Shown here piece after piece: positions 31,501 to 32,389 of a DNA stretch of 32,389 nucleotides (positions are counted from its first letter, which is position 1; each line of letters starts with the position of its first letter). The position numbers were made by a program, and so were the translations under genes. Where the stretch lies: the NCBI GenBank assembly GCA_002067235.1, contig MVQP01000028.1:1-32389 (forward strand), read 5' to 3'. The stretch is from Syntrophorhabdus sp. PtaB.Bin047 (GTDB lineage: Bacteria > Desulfobacterota > Syntrophorhabdia > Syntrophorhabdales > Syntrophorhabdaceae). A model generated the notes under the pieces. The model did no database searches and was not told where the DNA came from. It saw only the letters and a list, made by a program, of their open reading frames with translations.

Positions 31501-31617
31501 GGTTTTAAGTTTTACGTTTTAGGTTTTAAGTAAAAAGAAACAGCTTCATTATTTTTCGAATGGAGTGCCGCATATCTTTTGCCTTTACTTAAAACTTAAA
31601 ACCTAAAACTTAAAACT
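31501..31617. repeat. AT-rich heptamer dyad element 5 (GGTTTTA variant, between imuB and lexA)
   Basis: The left arm is GGTTTTA, AGTTTTA, CGTTTTA, GGTTTTA (31501-31528) plus AGTAAAA. The right arm is TAAAACT, TAAAACC, TAAAACT, TAAAACT (31590-31617) preceded by TTTAC. Both arms share the T-for-C variant of the unit. The element lies between two divergent promoters and its right arm supplies the sequence just upstream of the lexA -10. Confidence 0.9.
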
Positions 31618-31634
31618 TCTTTTTCTTTTCGAAA

Positions 31635-31652
31635 TATAGTACACTTGTTCTA
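31635..31652 (+). promoter_or_regulatory. lexA promoter and autoregulatory LexA box
   Basis: TATAGT (31635-31640) serves as -10; the -35 falls in the heptamer arm and is poor. The palindrome TAGTAC-ACTT-GTTCTA (31637-31652) overlaps it. It has one mismatch from the imuB box, as is usual for a weaker autoregulatory site. Confidence 0.8.
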
Positions 31653-31665
31653 ACAGGAGGGTATG

Positions 31666-32298
31666 ATGCCGCGAAAGACGGATACGAGGGAGAATATACT
31701 CGACTTTATCAAGGCCTTCCGGCGGGAGAACGGCTATTCCCCGTCCGTGAGGGAGGTTGCCCGCCATTGCGGGATAAAGAGCCCCTCCGTGGTGCAGTAT
31801 CATCTCGATCAGCTTGAGCAGACGGGGCTCATCACGCGGGAGAGGGACAGGTCGAGGAGCGTCGGTATCGTCGGCGAAGAAGGGGATGTCCCCCAGGTTC
31901 CCCTTCTCGGTGTCATAGCCGCCGGACAGCCCATAGGGGTGCCCTCGGTGGACAGGTGGAGCTCGGAGGCGCAACGGATGATAGACGTGCCCCGGGAGGT
32001 CTTGAAGGGCAGGAAGGATCTCTTTGCCCTCGAGGTCAGGGGCAACTCCATGGTGGACGCCATGATCGCCGATTCGGACATCGTGGTGATGGAGCAGGCG
32101 GGCGGCGACGTAAGGAACGGGGACGTCGTGGCGTGCTGGCTCGAGAAGGAGCAGGAGGTCACCCTGAAGAAGGTCTACTTCGAGAAAGACAGGGTGAGGC
32201 TCCAGCCCTGCAACCCCTACATGCTTCCCATATACCACGACGCGGCCAATGTCCGCATCCAGGGAAGGGTCGTGGCCGTCATCCGGACAAAACCCTAG
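31666..32298 (+). CDS. lexA: SOS repressor LexA
   Basis: A 210-aa repressor with self-cleaving peptidase. The N-terminal winged helix (DTRENILDFIKAF, then SPSVREVARHCGIKSPSVVQYHLDQLEQTGLITR, residues 25-58) binds DNA. The C-terminal S24 domain has the cleavage bond A86-G87 (VIAAGQPIG), nucleophile S128 (RGNSMVDAMI) and general base K168 (EVTLKKVY). RecA filaments would trigger cleavage and release the imuB operon and lexA itself. Two ATGs overlap the ribosome site region; the second (31666), 5 bases after GGAGG, is better than 31663. The recognition helix is consistent with the GAAC-N4-GTTC boxes at both promoters, but this was not tested. It diverges from imuB. Confidence 0.96.
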   Translation: MPRKTDTRENILDFIKAFRRENGYSPSVREVARHCGIKSPSVVQYHLDQLEQTGLITRERDRSRSVGIVGEEGDVPQVPLLGVIAAGQPIGVPSVDRWSSEAQRMIDVPREVLKGRKDLFALEVRGNSMVDAMIADSDIVVMEQAGGDVRNGDVVACWLEKEQEVTLKKVYFEKDRVRLQPCNPYMLPIYHDAANVRIQGRVVAVIRTKP

Positions 32299-32302
32299 AA
32301 AC

Positions 32303-32316
32303 GGTTCCAGGTTCCA
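32303..32316. repeat. Heptamer arm at the right window end (two GGTTCCA units)
   Basis: GGTTCCA occurs twice in tandem, starting 5 bases after the lexA stop. The inverse arm is at 74-94 at the other end of the window (TGGAACC, TGAGACC, TGAGATC). If the ends were adjacent in the genome they would form one more dyad element. Confidence 0.75.
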
Positions 32317-32389
32317 GCAACTGTGTTGAATGTCAATTGATTTCTTTTTCATGAACGGGCCTCCGCCCATGTTGCTTTGTTCTTCATCA
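32308..32389. repeat. Right copy of the 82-bp terminal inverted repeat
   Basis: This is the exact reverse complement of bases 1-82. It begins inside the first GGTTCCA unit and runs to the last base of the window, so its true length cannot be seen. Confidence 0.9.

Noticed and set aside
11145..31617. Heptamer arrays as a CRISPR array
   Set aside because: The units are 7 bp, contiguous and inverted between arms. There are no 28-37-bp repeats with unique spacers and no cas genes.
1..32389. tRNA or rRNA genes, prophage or insertion sequences
   Set aside because: No cloverleaf-like or rRNA-like segment and no transposase, integrase or phage structural gene was seen on either strand.

Overview
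The window looks like chromosome of an obligately anaerobic, GC-rich (roughly 60 % by eye) bacterium of the Desulfobacterota (former Deltaproteobacteria). A syntrophic aromatic-compound degrader of the Syntrophorhabdus kind is a reasonable guess. The clues are a four-gene ATP-dependent benzoyl-CoA reductase-type cluster, an ADP-forming acyl-CoA synthetase, a type III glutamine synthetase, several Cache-domain sensors and an SOS mutasome cassette. The taxonomic placement is inference; no rRNA or tRNA gene is visible. About 27 protein genes fill most of the sequence.

Layout. 100-3045: a secreted coiled-coil protein, a chemoreceptor and a solo secreted Cache protein, the last two behind a sigma-28-like promoter. 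3254-7044: YbaK-type deacylase, a seven-helix membrane protein with a CxxC/CxxC tail, and ADP-forming acyl-CoA synthetase, closed by a bidirectional terminator shared with glnN. 7062-16556: glnN, a D-2-hydroxyacid dehydrogenase, a DUF486-like membrane protein, a solo dCache protein with an HNH nuclease, fructose-1,6-bisphosphatase, a beta-lactamase-fold hydrolase and a DEAD-box helicase. 16634-20058: a Cache-PAS histidine kinase with a 3' frameshift and a geranylgeranyl-reductase-family flavoprotein. 20234-25148: the aromatic-reductase region, with a near-perfect sigma-54 promoter and upstream dyads, a 104-aa duplicated-motif protein, a CRP-type site, a consensus sigma-70 promoter, then bcrC-bcrB-bcrA-bcrD. 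25413-26914: two secreted proteins of unknown function. 26895-32298: SOS region with dnaE2, a DUF6504-like gene and imuB on the minus strand, divergent from lexA, with a GAAC-N4-GTTC type LexA box at each promoter.

The most unusual structure is not a gene. At least six intergenic regions, plus both window ends, carry arrays of a 7-bp unit (GGTTTCA and variants), usually arranged as two facing arms that form a long dyad. The unit differs between elements (GGTTTCA, GGTTCCA, GGTTTTA, GGTTATG), yet the two arms of one element carry the same variant. The elements occur between convergent, tandem and divergent genes, so they are not simply terminators. The window also begins and ends with an exact 82-bp inverted repeat that runs into heptamer arms on both sides. 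This may be a real repeat or an assembly effect.

How it fits together: benzoyl-CoA or a related aromatic CoA thioester would be dearomatised by the Bcr-type enzyme, and acyl-CoA products could be converted to acid plus ATP by the ADP-forming synthetase. Chemoreceptor and Cache sensors would sense small molecules, and the SOS cassette would give LexA-controlled error-prone repair.
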